Shown one piece after another: positions 24,034 through 36,625 of a DNA stretch of 64,000 nucleotides. This stretch comes from Vicia villosa (Eukaryota; Streptophyta; Magnoliopsida; Fabales; Fabaceae). The DNA lies in NCBI RefSeq assembly GCF_029867415.1, contig NW_026705330.1:1-64000 (forward strand). Reading direction: 5' to 3'. The translations under genes were made by a program, and so were the position numbers. A model generated the notes under the pieces. The model searched no databases and had not been told where the DNA came from. It saw only the letters and a program-made list of their open reading frames with translations. Position 1 is the first letter of the stretch; each line of letters starts with the position of its first letter.

Positions 24034-25469
24034 TCAGTTTGTCAACAACATTCTTCCAATTGTCAGGCATCGGAGCGTTGCTTGTTGAACCTTCAAGCTT
24101 TTTCTTGCTTTCTTTGATGTACCTCCTGATTCAGCGTCTTTCCGACGGATTTTCTCATCTTTGCTCATGAGCCATCCATCTTGATAATAGAGAGTTTCTT
24201 CGTGATCTTTCACTCTTTTCTTCAACTTTCTGTTTTCCATATCAGTTTTACGAAATTTATCTTCCCAAGCGTCTTTTTCTAACCTCATCTTGGCCAAAGT
24301 CTCTTGGTATTCTTCTATAGTGTCAATGGGAATATTGGCCAGTTGAGATACCATAGGGAACATGGGTTTTTCATAATCATAAGGCATTTGAAGCTCCCTT
24401 GCTCTTTTCTTCACCCAACAAGTATAGGCGTCCGTAGCAATGCAGCTTCTTATCCCACCTTTTTCTTTTCTTCGGATGTCGTACCAAGCTCTTATCATTC
24501 TTGTTTTCAACCCTTGAGGATCCTCCCCTTCTTGGTAGAAGTAGTTTTCCACAGCGAGACCAATGGGTTTAACTGAATTTGCATACCCGAGTTGTCGTCG
24601 GGCTAGGACTGGATTGTAGTTAATTCCTCCTTGTGTACCAATGAGGGGTACGTTGGCGAACTCTCCACAACTATCAATGGTTTATGTACCGCAGCGAGCC
24701 AAGGTATACCAATAAATATCATTATTAGTAAGGGACATAAGTCTTTGAGACCAACGCAAACCTTCTCGGTTTTCCGTGAAAGTATGAGACTTAGGTAAGT
24801 GTGAAACAATCCATTTGTACAAAAGAGGTGCACAACATACAATGATTCAACCTCCTTGGCGATTCCTGTGATGAATAGAGAAATACATGTCACCAAGCAA
24901 AGTTGGAACAGGATTTCCAATCAGAAAGATCTTTATGGCGTTGATATCAACAAAGTCGTTGACATTGGGAAACAGAACCAACCCATAGATGAGCAAGGCT
25001 AATACAGCTTCAAAGCTATCATGCTACCAGTTTCGATGAAATCAAAGGCTTTCTTTATTAAAAACTGCGAAGTCAAACCCGGAAGGTTTCCTTTGGTAGT
25101 CCAATTGCTCTCTACTTCAGATTTCTTCAAGTGGATACTTGCTGCAATGACTGGTGATTTAGGAATAGCTTCCAAACCATTGAAAGGTATTTTGTCAGAC
25201 ACAGGAATACCCAAAAGATTGGCATATTCTTCAAAGGTTGGTACCAACTGATAGTCTGGAAAGGTGAAACACCAGTAGACGGGATCATAGAACTGAACCA
25301 GAGTTTTGAGAAGTCCTTCATCAACATGAGTGTTCAAGATAGGCAAAAGCTTTCCATAACTTTTCCTAAAATCGGAAGGATCTTGTACAAAAGATGCTAA
25401 CTCTTTCAGTCTTTCCACATTAGGCTCTTTGAAACCGTACTTCTTGGAATGCCTTTTTACCCCTTCCAT
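24034..25469 (-). pseudogene. Ogre-A ORF1 (extra ORF upstream of gag), frameshifted
   Basis: Starts at ATG 25469 (MEGVKRHSKKYGF). The first 150 residues show the ORF1 block YGKLLPIL, FTFPDYQLVP, EYANLLGIPV, resembling a plant-mobile-domain-like fold by my recollection of the family. A frame break near 25020 moves the continuation (FVDINAIKIFLIGNPVP) into another frame, and a further break occurs before the RRQLGYANSVKP region. The C-terminal 110 residues before the end are a Lys/Glu-rich coiled coil. Extra ORFs of this kind are known in Tat-lineage elements; their biochemical role is not established. Best compared with Ogre-B ORF1 (39338-40774), which keeps a longer open N-terminal part. Confidence 0.85.
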
Positions 25470-26254
25470 AACTTAATCCTTAAAAGTTTGCAAAGAAAAT
25501 TCTCTAAATTTTTTGGAAAAATCATGTTTTTATAGAAAAAGATGGGTTTTTTAATGAATGTATGAATGCATGGATGCGTGGATGCCACATATTCAAACAT
25601 GGTAAAGCAAACATGGTATTGCAAACATGGTAATACAAACATGGTACACAAAGGTTCAAAGGTCCAGCGTCACGAGCATGAGGTCAGAGAACCAAACATG
25701 GGATAGTACTAGGGTTTATCACCTGCACAACATGTCCTACTGATACGTCAGAGTCTACATTTTTCTTTCGGATATTACCGGCTTGCACAAATGAACTTGT
25801 GAGCTAGCAATATTCTCAAGAAAAACTCGTCTGAGTGTGGTTCTCCGCATGACAACTAATCCAAGTCTTCACCTGAATAGTTTCTGCACCACAACCTAAT
25901 AAGGCCAGGATGGGTTATGGGTTCTACAGCCAACTCAGCTTCTACAGTTCAATGAAAGCAGTAATGTCTTCGCAACTAAACTTGTTAAACATATACTACC
26001 AACAAGGAACCTCCACTGAGCGGAAGGATTCTCATGCCAGCTTTTTAAGGACTGACTCCTTGTATGCCATACATGACTATACCCTCCACCTAATTCTTAT
26101 GTGTACTTAATCCGGGTTAGGATTTGTCCATAATGTATCACTTGTAACAGAATCACACAAGTAACAGAACCAAAGAACCACACATGTAACAAGAATGAAA
26201 AAACAAAACAAATAGAATTAACCCTTTCTTTGGAAACAATAAAAAGTTTTTTAG
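25470..26254 (-). other. Ogre-A 5' leader between PBS and ORF1
   Basis: About 785 bases without a credible gene. On the plus strand it ends near the PBS with the word group seen in the leaders of Ogre-B and Ogre-P. The packaging signal would be expected here, but I see no specific structure. Confidence 0.6.
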
Positions 26255-26272
26255 TCCCCAGTGAAGTCGCCA
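26255..26272 (-). other. Primer binding site of Ogre-A (tRNA-Arg)
   Basis: Minus-strand TGGCGACTTCACTGGGGA is six bases inside the 5' LTR. It matches the 3' end of plant tRNA-Arg (as I recall it, ..CCCCAGTGGAGTCG plus CCA) with one mismatch. tRNA-Arg priming is typical of Ogre elements. Confidence 0.88.
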
Positions 26273-26850
26273 TTTTTCTGTCGCGGGGAAAAATCGTATC
26301 TTTTTCGGGATGAGACACCTGATGCCTTCTCTGGGCTCGAGTGCTCATAAAAATGATTTTTCTTTTGTTTTTGTCACGACCAAACTTTTTATTGTTTCCA
26401 AAGTAGGAAAAGGAAAAAAGCTGCAATAACCTTAAAAGTGGGGGAGAGATTCCGGGTAAGAGGGTTGGTTATACGAAGGGAAGGTATTAGCACCCAACGT
26501 ATCTATAGTACTCTATAGGTTTCTTTGCTATGTTTTTTCATTCTATGTTATTGAGGAGGTTCTTGTGAGATAGGTGGGATCTAGGGTGTTTGTTTGATTA
26601 TGCTCGCAAAGATCATCGCGATCCTCTGCATACATATCCCTTAGAGGGAATCAGAGCATCTGTAGCTCGGGGTCTACGGGTGCTAAGGTTTGAGTTGTTT
26701 GAGGGAGAAGTTTTGCTCGCCAAGGATACGACCTTGTGCCTACGTATTCTCAAAGGAATGTTGAGAAAGTCAGAGCAATCGTAGTTCCCACCTATGCTAG
26801 TGGAAGCAAAGGATAAGAGACAAATGTCATCTAAATGTTCGATGTATCTA

Positions 26851-29800
26851 ATCTATATCATCACATACATCTGTTTGATTTTGCTTGAAATCTTTTCATT
26901 ATAAGCCCTGGGCTGTGCCACTTATGGCGCTTAGAATGATAAAGATGTTTTTTTTTTGTTAAGCCAGCCTTGTGGCAAAAACAAGTTTGATTAGCCAGCC
27001 TTGTGGCAAAAACTTTCAATGAAGTCAGCCTTGTGACAAAAAGTTTTGATTAATCAGTCAGCCTTGTGGCAAAAGTTTCGACGAAGCCAGCCTTGTGGCA
27101 AAAACTTTGATTAATCAGCCAGCCTGGTGGCAAAAAGGTTTGATTGATTAGCCAGCCTTGTGGCAAAAGAGAAATTTGATTGATTGATTGTTTGTGATGA
27201 TATAGATGAGATACTCCTATCATAGAGATGATAAATGTCTAATCTCCTAGGGTATTTGATTTGGATATTGGGGATGCTTATAAGAAGCCCGTGGGTCCTT
27301 GTACGAAGCCCAAGAGGAGGCTATCCGAGGGTCCTTGCATTGTAAGCCCAAGAGGAGGCTATGGGAGGGACAAGTCGTTTGTACAAAGCCCAAGAGGAGG
27401 CGTGGTATAGTTGGTTTGAGCTCTTAGAGCGATTTCACCGGGAAACCATACTCTATGTCCTAACCTAAACTAGGGGAGATTCTTTGCACGAAGCCCAATA
27501 GGAGGCTATGGGGAACCTAGTGTTGTACTAAGTTGAACAAGCATATATAACATGAACAAACACATGAACAAGTATGAACAAACATGGACAAACATGAACA
27601 AGTATGAACAATTACATATATATATGTCAAGGTGTGTGTATATAATGGAGTTTATGAAGGAAATATACCTGTAAGCATGATCCATTTGTATACACGGGGG
27701 CTCGGGACTTATACTTGGGGAGAGGCCCATTGAGTTTATTCAGAAGCTATGTAAATAAGTATTTACAAAAGGGCTCGGGACTTATACCTACATGGAGGCC
27801 CATGGTATTTTTGGGAAGATTTAAAGAAAACCTTCATTTTTGATTTGTTATTCGAAGTTAAAAAACAAATTGATCGAGGTATGTACAAAAAAAAAGTGTA
27901 TGTACAATGAAATACCTAATTTCATGTTACGGAATGAGACTTATACCTATGTGGAGGCCCATGTTTTATTTCATAAAACATGGTTGATTGTTTTGTTTAA
28001 AAGCGCGAGGTTTTGAAAACAGTTTGAAAGTTTTTGTTTTGAAAGAAGTTTTTTGTTTAAAGAAAAACTGTACAAAGAAAAGGAAAGGGACGTATACTCT
28101 CTAATATTCGAGAGGCCCAGTTGTTTTGAAAATCAATTGATCAATCCAAAAAGATTTAATCAAGAGTTTTTGAAAAGAAAAATCAAAAAGAAGAGGTTTA
28201 TTTGTTTTAAAACGGCGATCACTTGTTTTTTTAACGGTTTGAAATTTTTGAAAGAAATCAATTTAATTAAGATGAAAGCAAAGATTATACTTAATTAATA
28301 CCTAAATGATTAGGGTTTTGATCACAAAATATTTACAAGTAGTTAATTTTGAAAAAATCAAATGAAAAACAATTTTTTAAAGTATTTAAAAACACTTAAA
28401 AACATGTCATTTTAAACCTATTTAAAAATGTATTAAATAAATATTTTTTTGTGATTTTTTTGGATGTTCATAAAATATATATATTAAACAAAGAGTGTGC
28501 AAAAAATGAAGTGGAAATGATGAATTTTGATTGGTTCAATTAATTGATGAAGTTGTAAAGAAAAGTGAAGAAAATAAGTGATAAAAAAATAGGGTTTGAA
28601 CTCACGCCCTCTCTCTCACCAACCAAAACACTTGCCAAATAAGCTGCGCACGCAGCTTGTAATATACACGCTTTCATTCAATTATATTTAAAACTAACAT
28701 TTGAAATTTCTGAACAGAAAATGGCGCCAAGAACACCATCCCCATTTGATTTTGAAAATTTTTAAAACTGAGTTGTTTGGATCAAGTGAATAGCCTATCT
28801 TGCTCGATTTTTCACAAGGAACACAATGGTACCATTTAATTTCATTTATTTTCACTCTAAGGCCATTGATTTTCTGATGAACACGAAGAACCCTAATTCT
28901 GAGATTGATCATGAAATTGTGTATGTGCAAGATAATTAGCAATTGATTGAGGGTTAATGATCCATGCATATGCAGAAACAAGATGGCAAAGCAATATTTT
29001 ATTTATGATGCGTGTATGTATGAGTTTGAAGTTCATAGCACTTACCTTCAAAAACGGCCAAACTGGAGATTGAATTTCGAGCTAGGGGTGTTACAGATGC
29101 TTTGTAATGATCTGGATAGCTTCAATGATGATTATGGAACATGTCTGGATGCTTGGAGTGAACTGAATTCATCTGAGCAAAGCCATGGGAGCCGATCTGT
29201 AGTTGCTTGGAGTAAGGATCGAGCTTGATGATTCTGATTTTTTAGGCTATATGTGAGTGTTTGGATAGTTCATATGTGACATATATGAGGTGTTGGAAGT
29301 GTTAGTTTGGACAAAATTGAGCTTGAATGGATTTTGGCATGATAAGACTCATTTTATGTTCATATGGAGGTTGAAGAGTGATTCTGAGATATGAGGTGTT
29401 TTTGGGTATGTGAGTGAATCAAACAACTTCCATATGATGTTTAGGAAGTGTTAGAAGCAACACTTTGCTCAGAAATTGCAAGAGATGGTAATTGCAATTC
29501 TTCCTCTTTGAAACTCATGAAACTTGCAACTTAAGAAAGAAGAGAGAAAACCTATGATTATGAGGTTTTGGTGTGATTTGAAGAGTGATTTGAACCTCTA
29601 TTTATAGGCCAAGGATTCTGAATGCAGAGCTTTGCAAGTTGATCAAAGAATGGTGATTTGGCATTTGGAGATAAAATGGAATCTTTCACATTAAATGCAA
29701 GATGGTTAAAACCTAAACCATGGTTAAAATTGGCTATGCTTCTTATCTCTTTCCCATCTGTCTCAAATCAGAAAATATCTTCCAATTATTGCATCTATGC

Positions 29801-30747
29801 ATCATTACTTGGATCATAGACCATATGGTTCAAAACTTTGGCAAAATGACTTGAAATTTCAAGTGAAAATGATCACTAAATGCATAATTCAAAGCCATAG
29901 CTATGCTCCACATTTTTTCATGCTCTTGGACATTTTGGAAAGCTCATGTTATACACTTCAAAACCCTAGTTGAAAGTTTCTTCAAGACCTTTAAGGAAAT
30001 GGGTGAAAAAGATCCATGAACTTTGAAGAAAGTGAGATTTTAAGTGAAATTTTCAAAAGATACCAACTTTGAAGCTCCATATCTCTTAAATGGTTGATCT
30101 TTTGGAAAATCATTTTATGTGACAAAGTTGTTTATTGGATCAAAATCTACAACTTTCATGTTGAAAGTTATTTTCAGTTTGTAGGTGAAATTTTGAGTTA
30201 TTCCCTTCCAAAGTTTGGAAAAAATCCTTGAAAAACACTTAAAAAATTTTCAAAGTATGAAAGTCAAACTTTTGACTTTTTTATTCTTGGTTGATTTTCT
30301 TGATTTTTCTTGATCAAATGACTTCATATATCATATATTGATGATTCAAAACTTCAAAAGTCATGGTTGACCAAAATTCCCCAAAAGTCAATGGTGATCT
30401 TGTACAGTTGACTTTTTTAGACGAATCGCGTTTCTGGAGATTTCAAATGAACCAGGCTATCCTCACCAAATGAATGGTATGAGTGGATCACATTGAATTA
30501 TTAGAGCACCTTGAGCCATTGTTTAAGTTGTGGCACCATGTTCTGATTAAAAAGTCAGTGGTTCAGGTGAATTAGGTCAAAAACCCTAATTGTCGTCCTG
30601 ATGAGATTGATGACTGTGGATCTTGAATTGAGATGTAATTTCCATTGGATATTGTCATAGGGATTATTTGAAGATGATTGAAACCTTTGAGTGATCCCCT
30701 GGAGCTTTTTAGGGTTTCCCAAATGTGATCCCTGATTTCAGTCCCTG
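26851..30747 (-). repeat. Tandem duplication unit 1 in Ogre-A 5' LTR
   Basis: Includes the hairpin minisatellite, 85 bp repeat, tRNA-like segment (with a private deletion of about 16 bases near 28595) and TATA box (29598-29608). At its downstream end CAGTCCCTGAT switches directly to CTATATCATC, the start of the unit; only AT is shared at the breakpoint. Confidence 0.9.
29598..29608 (-). promoter_or_regulatory. Ogre-A 5' LTR TATA box, proximal copy
   Basis: CCTATAAATAG on the minus strand in duplication unit 1, the copy nearer to the coding region. Transcription starting here would give an RNA with the normal R-U5 leader. Confidence 0.65.
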
Positions 30748-33700
30748 ATCTATATCATCACATACATCTGTTTGATTTTGCTTGAAATCTTTTCATTATA
30801 AGCCCTGGGCTGTGCCACTTATGGCGCTTAGAATGATAAAGATGTTTTTTTTTGTTTAGCCAGCCTTGTGGCAAAAACAAGTTTGATTAGCCAGCCTTGT
30901 GGCAAAAACTTTCAATGAAGTCAGCCTTGTGACAAAAAGTTTTGATTAATCAGTCAGCCTTGTGGCAAAAGTTTCGACGAAGCCATCCTTGTGGCAAAAA
31001 CTTTGATTAATCAGCCAGCCTGGTGGCAAAAAGGTTTGATTGATTAGCCAGCCTTGTGGCAAAAGAGAAATTTGATTGATTGATTGTTTGTGATGATATA
31101 GATGAGATACTCCTATCATAGAGATGATAAATGTCTAATCTCCTAGGGTATTTGATTTGGATATTGGGGATGCTTATAAGAAGCCCGTGGGTCCTTGTAC
31201 GAAGCCCAAGAGGAGGCTATCCGAGGGTCCTTGCATTGTAAGCCCAAGAGGAGGCTATGGGAGGGACAAGTCGTTTGTACGAAGCCCAAGAGGAGGCGTG
31301 GTATAGTTGGTTTGAGCTCTTAGAGCGATTTCACCGGGAAACCATACTCTATGTCCTAACCTAAACTAGGGGAGATTCTTTGCACGAAGCCCAATAGGAG
31401 GCTATGGGGAACCTAGTGTTGTACTAAGTTGAACAAGCATATATAACATGAACAAACACATGAACAAGTATGAACAAACATGGACAAACATGAACAAGTA
31501 TGAACAATTACATATATATATGTCAAGGTGTGTGTATATAATGGAGTTTATGAAGGAAATATACCTGTAAGCATGATCCATTTGTATACACGGGGGCTCG
31601 GGACTTATACTTGGGGAGAGGCCCATTGAGTTTATTCAGAAGCTATGTAAATAAGTATTTACAAAAGGGCTCGGGACTTATACCTACATGGAGGCCCATG
31701 GTATTTTTGGGAAGATTTAAAGAAAACCTTCATTTTTGATTCGTTATTCGAAGTTAAAAAACAAATTGATCGAGGTATGTACAAAAAAAAAGTGTATGTA
31801 CAATGAAATACCTAATTTCATGTTAGGGAATGGGACTTATACCTATGTGGAGGCCCATGTTTTATTTCATAAAACATGGTTGATTGTTTTGTTTAAAAGC
31901 GCGAGGTTTTGAAAACAGTTTGAAAGTTTTTGTTTTGAAAGAAGTTTTTTGTTTAAAGAAAAACTGTACAAAGAAAAGGAAATGGACTTATACTCTCTAA
32001 TATTCGAGAGGCCCAGTTGTTTTGAAAATCAATTGATCAATCCAAAAAGATTTAATCAAGAGTTTTTGAAAAGAAAAATCAAAAAGAAGAGGTTTATTTG
32101 TTTTAAAACGGCGATCACTTGTTTTTTTAACGGTTTGAAATTTTTGAAAGAAATCAATTTAATTAAGATGAAAGCAAAGATTATACTTAATTAATACCTA
32201 AATGATTAGGGTTTTGATCACAAAATATTTACAAGTAGTTAATTTTGAAAAAATCAAATGAAAAACAATTTTTTAAAGTATTTAAAAACACTTAAAAACA
32301 TGTCATTTTAAACCTATTTAAAAATGTATTAAATAAATATTTTTTTGTGATTTTTTTGGATGTTCATAAAATATATATATTAAACAAAGAGTGTGCAAAA
32401 AATGAAGTGGAAATGATGAATTTTGATTGGTTCAATTAATTGATGAAGTTGTAAAGAAAAGTGAAGAAAATAAGTGATAAAAAAATAGGGTTTGGTCCTG
32501 CCAGGGTTTGAACTCACGCCCTCTCTCTCACCAACCAAAACACTTGCCAAATAAGCTGCGCACGCAGCTTGTAATATACACGCTTTCATTCAATTATATT
32601 TAAAACTAACATTTGAAATTTCTGAACAGAAAATGGCGCCAAGAACACCATCCCCATTTGATTTTGAAAATTCTTAAAATTGAGTTGTTTGGATCAAGTG
32701 AATAGCCTATCTTGCTCGATTTTTCACAAGGAACACAATGGTACCATTTAATTTCATTTATTTTCACTCTAAGGCCATTGATTTTCTGATGAACACGAAG
32801 AACCCTAATTCTGAGATTGATCATGAAATTGTGTATGTGCAAGATAATTAGCAATTGATTGAGGGTTAATGATCCATGCATATGCAGAAACAAGATGGCA
32901 AAGCAATATTTTATTTATGATGCGTGTATGTATGAGTTTGAAGTTCATAGCACTTACCTTCAAAAACGGCCAAACTGGAGATTGAATTTCGAGCTAGGGG
33001 TGTTACAGATGCTTTGTAATGATCTGGATAGCTTCAATGATGATTATGGAACATGTCTGGATGCTTGGAGTGAACTGAATTCATCTGAGCAAAGCCATGG
33101 GAGCCGATCTGTAGTTGCTTGGAGTAAGGATCGAGCTTGATGATTCTGATGTTTTAGGCTATATGTGAGTGTTTGGATAGTTCATATGTGACATATATGA
33201 GGTGTTGGAAGTGTTAGTTTGGACAAAATTGAGCTTGAATGGATTTTGGCATGATAAGACTCATTTTATGTTCATATGGAGGTTGAAGAGTGATTCTGAG
33301 ATATGAGGTGTTTTGGGGTATGTGAGTGAATCAAACAACTTCCATATGATGTTTAGGAAGTGTTAGAAGCAACACTTTGCTCAGAAATTGCAAGAGATGG
33401 TAATTGCAATTCTTCCTCTTTGAAACTCATGAAACTTGCAACTTAAGAAAGAAGAGAGAAAACCTATGATTATGAGGTTTTGGTGTGATTTGAAGAGTGA
33501 TTTGAACCTCTATTTATAGGCCAAGGATTCTGAATGCAGAGCTTTGCAAGTTGATCAAAGAATGGTGATTTGGCATTTGGAGATAAAATGGAATCTTTCA
33601 CATTAAATGCAAGATGGTTAAAACCTAAACCATGGTTAAAATTGGCTATGCTTCTTATCTTTTTCCCATCTGTCTCAAATCAGAAAATATCTTCCAATTA

Positions 33701-34659
33701 TTGCATCTATGCATCATTACTTGGATCATAGACCATATGGTTCAAAACTTTGGCAAAATGACTTGAAATTTCAAGTGAAAATGATCACTAAATGCATAAT
33801 TCAAAGCCATAGCTATGCTCCACATTTTTTCATGCTCTTGGACATTTTGGAAAGCTCATGTTATACACTTTAAAACCCTAGTTGAAAGTTTCTTCAAGAC
33901 CTTTAAGGAAATGGGTGAAAAAGATCCATGAACTTTGAAGAAAGTGAGATTTTAAGTGAAATTTTCAAAAGATACCAACTTTGAAGCTCCATATCTCTTA
34001 AATGGTTGATCTTTTGGAAAATCATTTTATGTGACAAAGTTGTTTATTGGATCAAAATCTACAACTTTCATGCTGGAAGTTATTTTCAGTTTGTAGGTGA
34101 AATTTTGAGTTATTCCCTTCCAAAGTTTGGAAAAAATCATTGAAAAACACTTAGAAATTTTTCAAAGTATGAAAGTCAAACTTTTGACTTTTTTATTCTT
34201 GGTTGATTTTCTTGATTTTTCTTGATCAAATGACTTCATATATCATATATTGATGATTCAAAACTTCAAAAGTCATGGTTGACCAAAATTCCCCAAAAGT
34301 CAATGGTGATCTTGTACAGTTGACTTTTTTAGACGAATCGCGTTTCTGGAGATTTCAAATGAACCAGGCTATCCTCACAAAATGAATGGTATGAGTGGAT
34401 CACATTGAATTATTAGAGGACCTTGAGCCATTGTTTAAGTTGTGGCACCATGTTCTGATTAAAAAGTCAGTGGTTCAGGTGAATTAGGTCAAAAACCCTA
34501 ATTGTTGACCTGATGAGATTGATGACTGTGGATCTTGAATTGAGATGTAATTTCCATTGGATATTGTCATAGGGATTATTTGAAGATGATTGAAACCTTT
34601 GAGTGATCCCCTGGAGCTTTTTAGGGTTTCCCAAATGTGATCCCTGATTTCAGTCCCTG
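30748..34659 (-). repeat. Tandem duplication unit 2 in Ogre-A 5' LTR
   Basis: Same content as unit 1, offset 3896-3912 bases, with a second TATA box (33510-33520) and an undeleted tRNA-like segment (32488-32570). Continues into the unique LTR end (34660-35102). Confidence 0.9.
33510..33520 (-). promoter_or_regulatory. Ogre-A 5' LTR TATA box, distal copy
   Basis: Second CCTATAAATAG, in duplication unit 2, about 3.9 kb upstream of the proximal one. RNA from here would carry a whole extra LTR unit. Confidence 0.65.
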
Positions 34660-35102
34660 ATAGTTCAAAACCCTAATCTGATGATTTGAAATTTCACTGT
34701 TGATCAATCCTAGTGTAGGAGATGTCCTGAGCCAATGGATTAGGTCAAAATTATGTACTTGGGGTCTTGACGTCATGTCCCAGGTCATTAGGTCAAATCC
34801 TGAGTAAAAATTAGGAGTATGCTATCTTTAGTCAAAACCCTAATCTGATCGATTCAGAGCCTTTGAGCTTGTTGAAATGGATTTTTGAGGACCAAATGTT
34901 GATTGTTGATGAAGATAGTTCCTTTGAGATGAAGGGAGAACAAAACCCTAATTGGTTGTTACTTGTATTGATGAGTGATTTCTTGATTAAACCTTGCTGA
35001 GCACAAGTAGCAAACACAAGCTATGCAATTTGTTAGAGATGAAAATGATGCATATGCAGATGATATGAGATGGTATCTTAGGTCAAAAATTGGGGTATGA
35101 CA

Positions 35103-35188
35103 CAAGTGACTGCCCTGAGTACTTGTCTTGGGTTAATGAAAAACCTAGAAGTGTAACATCTGAGGGGGGTAAAAATTAGGGTATGACA
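35103..35188 (-). mobile_element. Ogre-B 3' LTR, right end
   Basis: Starts with the second CAAGT copy (35103-35107) and ends GGGTATGACA at 35188, next to the PPT. It is the continuation of 7888-8725 after Ogre-A is removed. Confidence 0.8.
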
Positions 35189-35204
35189 GATGCCCCTATT
35201 TAAG
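35189..35204 (-). other. Polypurine tract of Ogre-B
   Basis: Minus-strand CTTAAATAGGGGCATC abuts the LTR terminus (TGTCATACCC on the sense strand). Identical to the tracts of Ogre-A and Ogre-P, which supports the border assignment. Confidence 0.8.
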
Positions 35205-35689
35205 TTTCTTTCATCTGGAGGGAGAAAGATTTATATCTTGATCTCTCCTGTGTGAAAGAGACTTAAATACCAAAGAATGCCCGAATTTTGGGCACTCTTG
35301 AGATGTTGCAGTGGTAATGAAACATTCGCCCATGACTTGATCCCTTCAATGCACTTCGCGGGGGATGAGGAGGCAAAATCCTGTAGAAATGTGTCATGTG
35401 AACTTTGGTGAATGGATGGCAATGTAGAATGCGCAATCCATCTTCTTCAACTAAGTGTTTACTACTTAGAAAAAGGTAAACAAACTCCTCTAGCTTCGGA
35501 TGTTTTAAACGAGAAACTGGATTCTGCTTGTAATTTTTGGACAATATCTCAGATAAAGAGAAAATCTCCAAGGATTAGTTTCCTATCAAACTTCTAGCCT
35601 ATGTCTGTCGGAGAGATGCCATTAGATGGATGATAAGAAACTTCATCATACTTTCCTTTAATGTGATGTATTCAAAGAAAGCCATATGA

Positions 35690-36625
35690 TCTTGCGTCCT
35701 TTTAAGGAGCTAATGACTTTACTTGAAAGCGGATGAACTGTCTTCAGAATGAAAACTGCCATTCACTGACTTATGTTGGAGAGTTGATAAACTATTTTCT
35801 AGGAGGAAGACTGCCATTTGTCGACTTTGACGGGGATTAACGTCCTGTAATTAGACAAACTGCTCCTTGTAAAAGGAACTTCCATTCATCTATTCTTTGG
35901 GTATTTTAATCAAAAGACAAACTTTCTTTCTTTGGGAAAGACTGCTATTTGTCGACTTATGCTGGAGGAATCTGAACTATCTTCTTGACGAAGACTGCCA
36001 TTCATTGGCTCCGCTGGGGAGTTAACAAACTGCTTTCTAGGAGGAAAACTGCCATTTGTCGACCCTGATTGGGATGAAACATCTTGTAATTAGACAAACT
36101 GCTCCTTGCAAAGGAACTTCCATTTGCCTATTCCTTGGGTACTAAACAGACAAACTGTCTTTCTTGAGAAGGATTGCCGTTTGTCAATCGCTAGGGGAAC
36201 AAACTGTCTTTTGCTAAAAGAGACTTCCATTTGATGACCCTGCCAGGAAGTTGAAGAGTGAGCAAACTGTCTTCTGTTGAAAGAGACTGCCATTTGTCAA
36301 CTTTGTTGAGGAATTCCTAAATGAAACGAACTGTCTTTGTGAAGAAGGCTGCCATTCGTTGACTCTGCTTAGGAAAAAGTGAGCAAACTGTCTTCTACTG
36401 AGGGAGACTGCCATTCGCTCAACTTTGCCGAGGAATCTTTAAGCGAAACGAACTGTCTTCGTAAAGAAGGCTGCCATTCGTTATCTCCGCTGGAAAAGGT
36501 GAGCAAACTGTCTTCTGCTGAAAGAGGCTGCCATTCGCTCAACTTTAATAGAGAATCCTAAAATGAACTGTCTTCGTGAAGAAGACTGCCATTCTTTACC
36601 TCTGCTAGTGAGAAAGTGAGCAAAT
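35690..36625 (-). repeat. Ogre-B 3' region array of long hairpins
   Basis: Irregular tandem units of about 60-90 bp share ..AAACTGTCTTC.. and ..GACTGCCATT.. words that form the two sides of hairpins. Outer arms vary but match: GACAAA/TTTGTC (36149-36154 with 36180-36185), GAGC/GCTC (36381-36384 with 36417-36420), AACGA/TCGTT (36447-36451 with 36478-36482). Inner arms GTCTTC/GAAGGC or GTCT/AGAC close a short loop. The gag-derived frame of Ogre-B runs directly into this array at about 36620. Between 35205 and 35690 I see only ordinary 3' non-coding sequence. Confidence 0.75.

Larger units (their letters stand above)
8726..35102 (-). mobile_element. Ogre-A, full-length Ty3/Gypsy Tat-lineage retrotransposon, 26.4 kb
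   Basis: Complete structure on the minus strand: 5' LTR 35102-26279, PBS 26272-26255, ORF1 25469-24034, gag-pro 23689-19588, intron 19587-19240, RT-RNaseH-integrase 19239-15774, a 2 kb 3' region with hairpin arrays, PPT at 13753-13738, and 3' LTR 13737-8726. It is bounded by CAAGT duplications and inserted in the Ogre-B 3' LTR. All coding regions carry stops or frameshifts, so it is not autonomous now. Its unusual length is partly due to a 3.9 kb tandem duplication in the 5' LTR. Confidence 0.93.
26279..35102 (-). repeat. Ogre-A 5' LTR, enlarged to 8824 bp
   Basis: Begins TGTCGCGGGG on the plus strand and ends TATGACA beside the CAAGT duplication. Relative to the 5012 bp 3' LTR it contains a tandem duplication of about 3.9 kb (26851-30747 and 30748-34659). 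The two units share variants absent from the 3' LTR, so the duplication followed integration. Confidence 0.92.
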
